From: Archaeoglobus sp. UBA234
Lineage (GTDB): Archaea; Halobacteriota; Archaeoglobi; Archaeoglobales; Archaeoglobaceae
Length of the DNA: 64,000 bases
Reading direction: 5' to 3'
Assembly: GCA_002494625.1 (NCBI GenBank)
Contig: DACH01000020.1
Span: forward strand, 62,001-126,000
The notes under the pieces were generated by a model. It searched no databases. It worked only from the letters and a program-made list of their open reading frames with translations, and was not told where the DNA came from. Position 1 is the stretch's first letter. Every line of letters starts with the position of its first letter. Made by a program: the position numbers and the translations under genes. Shown here in pieces: positions 62,770-64,000 of the stretch.

Positions 62770-63670
62770 GGAAGAGGTAGATTACATCGACAATTAAATT
62801 CGTCAGAACAAAAAATAACGCTACCAGGAGTACGAATCCCTGAATAACAGGATAATCCCTTGCATAAATCGAAGACACAAAGTAACTGCCCACACCCGGC
62901 CAAGCGAATATAGTTTCAACTATTACTGCTCCAGTCGCTGCGTGTCCTGAATAAATACCTATTGCTGTAACAACGGGAATAAATGCATTTTTTAGGGCAT
63001 GTCTCGTAATTATAAGTTTCTCTGGCGAACCTTTAGCCTTTGCCACAATTATATACTGTTGGTGTAAAACTTCAAGCAGACTGACTCGCATCAGCCTCGT
63101 TAATGTTCCGGCAAATGACAGGCCAAGAGTTAAAGCAGGAAGAACTATGTTCTTGGCTCCATAACCAAAAGCTGGAAATATGCGTAATTTAACAGAAAAT
63201 ATTAGAATTAAAAGCAATCCCAGCCAGAAGTTTGGCATCGAAATGCCAAATAATGCCAGTATTCTGCAGATGTGATCTATAGCTGTGTTGTGTTTTAAAG
63301 CTGAAAGAATCCCCAGAGGTATCGAAATCGCTACAGCAATCAGAATTGATGTGGCAATAAGCAGTAAACTTGCCGGAAAGCGCGTTAAGTATTCTTCTAT
63401 AACTGGTTCACCTGTTCTTAGCGATACACCCAAATCGCCATACAAAATTTTTGAAAGCCATATAAAGTACTGGATATAAAGAGGCTTATCTAAACCATGC
63501 TCTTTTTTAAAAGCCTCTATTTGTTCTTTAGTCGGTTCTCCTTGTAATTGTCTTTCAAGAATCATCTCAGCCGGATCTCCCGGAGCTAAATTGATTATTA
63601 AAAACGAGAGCAGTGATGCCACAATCATCACCAATGGCATCAGGGTTAGGCGTTTTAATATGAATCTCAT
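62732..63670 (-). CDS. Peptide/nickel ABC transporter permease (OppB-like)
   Basis: 312 residues. It begins MRFILKRLTLMPLVMIVASL and has the OppB blocks FLIINLAPGDPAEMI, KPLYIQYFIWLSKILYGDLG with SLRTGEPV, the EAA-like loop VAKAKGSPEKLIITRHALKN and the end FLTNLIVDVIYLFLDPRIRY. Six membrane helices are expected. Second gene of the operon after the binding protein. Confidence 0.94.
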   Translation of the reverse strand: MRFILKRLTLMPLVMIVASLLSFLIINLAPGDPAEMILERQLQGEPTKEQIEAFKKEHGLDKPLYIQYFIWLSKILYGDLGVSLRTGEPVIEEYLTRFPASLLLIATSILIAVAISIPLGILSALKHNTAIDHICRILALFGISMPNFWLGLLLILIFSVKLRIFPAFGYGAKNIVLPALTLGLSFAGTLTRLMRVSLLEVLHQQYIIVAKAKGSPEKLIITRHALKNAFIPVVTAIGIYSGHAATGAVIVETIFAWPGVGSYFVSSIYARDYPVIQGFVLLVALFFVLTNLIVDVIYLFLDPRIRYETHEA

Positions 63671-63706
63671 AGAAATCTAAAAATTTAAAAATTAAAATTA
63701 CTGAGA

Positions 63707-64000
63707 TTACTCTATCCACACGGAGCTGAAATCTGGCTCTCCAACAAATTTGATGCCCTTTACATTCTTCTTTGCTACTATAAATATCGAGTCATAGTAT
63801 AGTGGCACAACTGCATCCTTGTCATGAACGAGATTGTAGAATTCTATCCAGCCTTCTTTTCTATCTTTTTCATCAAACGGTAACACAGCTTTTCTAACAG
63901 CATTCGCTATTTCATTATCCTCGAATGCACCATATTTAAACTCTGGAGCATCAGGGTTGAACCTCCCATCAGTTCTCTGATATATCCTTCTTTCTGGTCC
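63707..64000 (-). CDS. Periplasmic peptide/nickel-binding protein, C-terminal part (runs off the window)
   Basis: The last 97 residues of an SBP_bac_5-type solute-binding protein: GPERRIYQRTDGRFNPDAPE, ENEIANAV-like DNEIANAVRKAVLPFDEKDR, EGWIEFYNLVHDKDAVVPLY and KKNVKGIKFVGEPDFSSVWI before the stop. The ALxxxD..R...Y..VQ..L..D.P..PLY ending is typical of OppA/NikA/DppA. It defines the substrate of the operon, but the ligand-binding part lies outside the window. Confidence 0.88.
   Translation of the reverse strand, partial: GPERRIYQRTDGRFNPDAPEFKYGAFEDNEIANAVRKAVLPFDEKDRKEGWIEFYNLVHDKDAVVPLYYDSIFIVAKKNVKGIKFVGEPDFSSVWIE

Overview
The window reads as chromosome from a hyperthermophilic euryarchaeon of the order Archaeoglobales. 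The combination of a multihaem cytochrome c, CcmE/CcmF, ADP-forming acyl-CoA synthetase, a TIP49/RuvB-like ATPase, archaeal RpoD with two ferredoxin-like Cys clusters, PurP, TiaS, aIF5A and intron-bearing tRNA genes fits Ferroglobus or Geoglobus best. That genus guess comes from gene content only and was not searched.

Layout. 1-4.4 kb is a low-density accessory stretch: the start of a haem cytochrome, small regulators, orphan small proteins, an ASCH-domain protein and at least two decayed reading frames. 4.4-8.7 kb holds ADP-forming acyl-CoA synthetase subunits (convergent), purA and an unknown conserved-looking protein. 9.0-14.66 kb is bounded by a 20-bp direct repeat, one copy of which is the 3' end of an intact tRNA-Ser gene. 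I read it as an integrated element or its remnant. It has no recognisable integrase; its cargo is a secreted subtilisin-like protease, a secreted DUF5667-like protein, two small leftward-encoded genes, a broken MEDS/PAS sensor and a decayed histidine-kinase-like gene. 14.9-18.3 kb holds nac-trmI, speE and a CBS-domain protein with a ribosome-hibernation-like C-terminus.

18.4-24.9 kb is a leftward operon of six membrane-anchored, pilin-like exported proteins around a 945-residue von Willebrand A (VWA) protein whose metal site is interrupted by about 340 residues. 25-29.2 kb holds a DUF362 protein, a dihydropteroate-synthase-like protein, a PHP phosphoesterase and a Trm10-like tRNA methyltransferase. 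29.4-34.9 kb is a catabolic block: an acid-CoA ligase, a deacetylase-family protein on the other strand, and two tandem class III CoA-transferases. 35-39.6 kb holds rubrerythrin, agmatinase-aIF5A, a CinA-like protein, the riboflavin-pathway reductase and a Mn-dependent pyrophosphatase.

40.4-50.4 kb is a long rightward run, purE-purC-carA-carB-larB-purP, then ccmE-ccmF. 50.4-52.7 kb is the leftward rps13-rps4-rps11-rpoD operon. 52.7-58.6 kb holds DUF429, a metallo-beta-lactamase-fold hydrolase, tiaS, a response regulator, the TIP49-like ATPase and a tRNA-Glu with a 12-nt intron. 58.8-64 kb is a leftward peptide/nickel-type ABC transporter operon with an inserted Gate-domain membrane protein and a truncated methyltransferase fused in sequence to the start of an ATPase gene.

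Several genes share agmatine/spermidine chemistry (speB, speE, tiaS, and eif5A as the hypusine substrate), and purine and pyrimidine synthesis are co-transcribed. The parts most worth checking are the tRNA-Ser element, the interrupted VWA protein with its pilin-like partners, and the Gate/methyltransferase/ABC locus.
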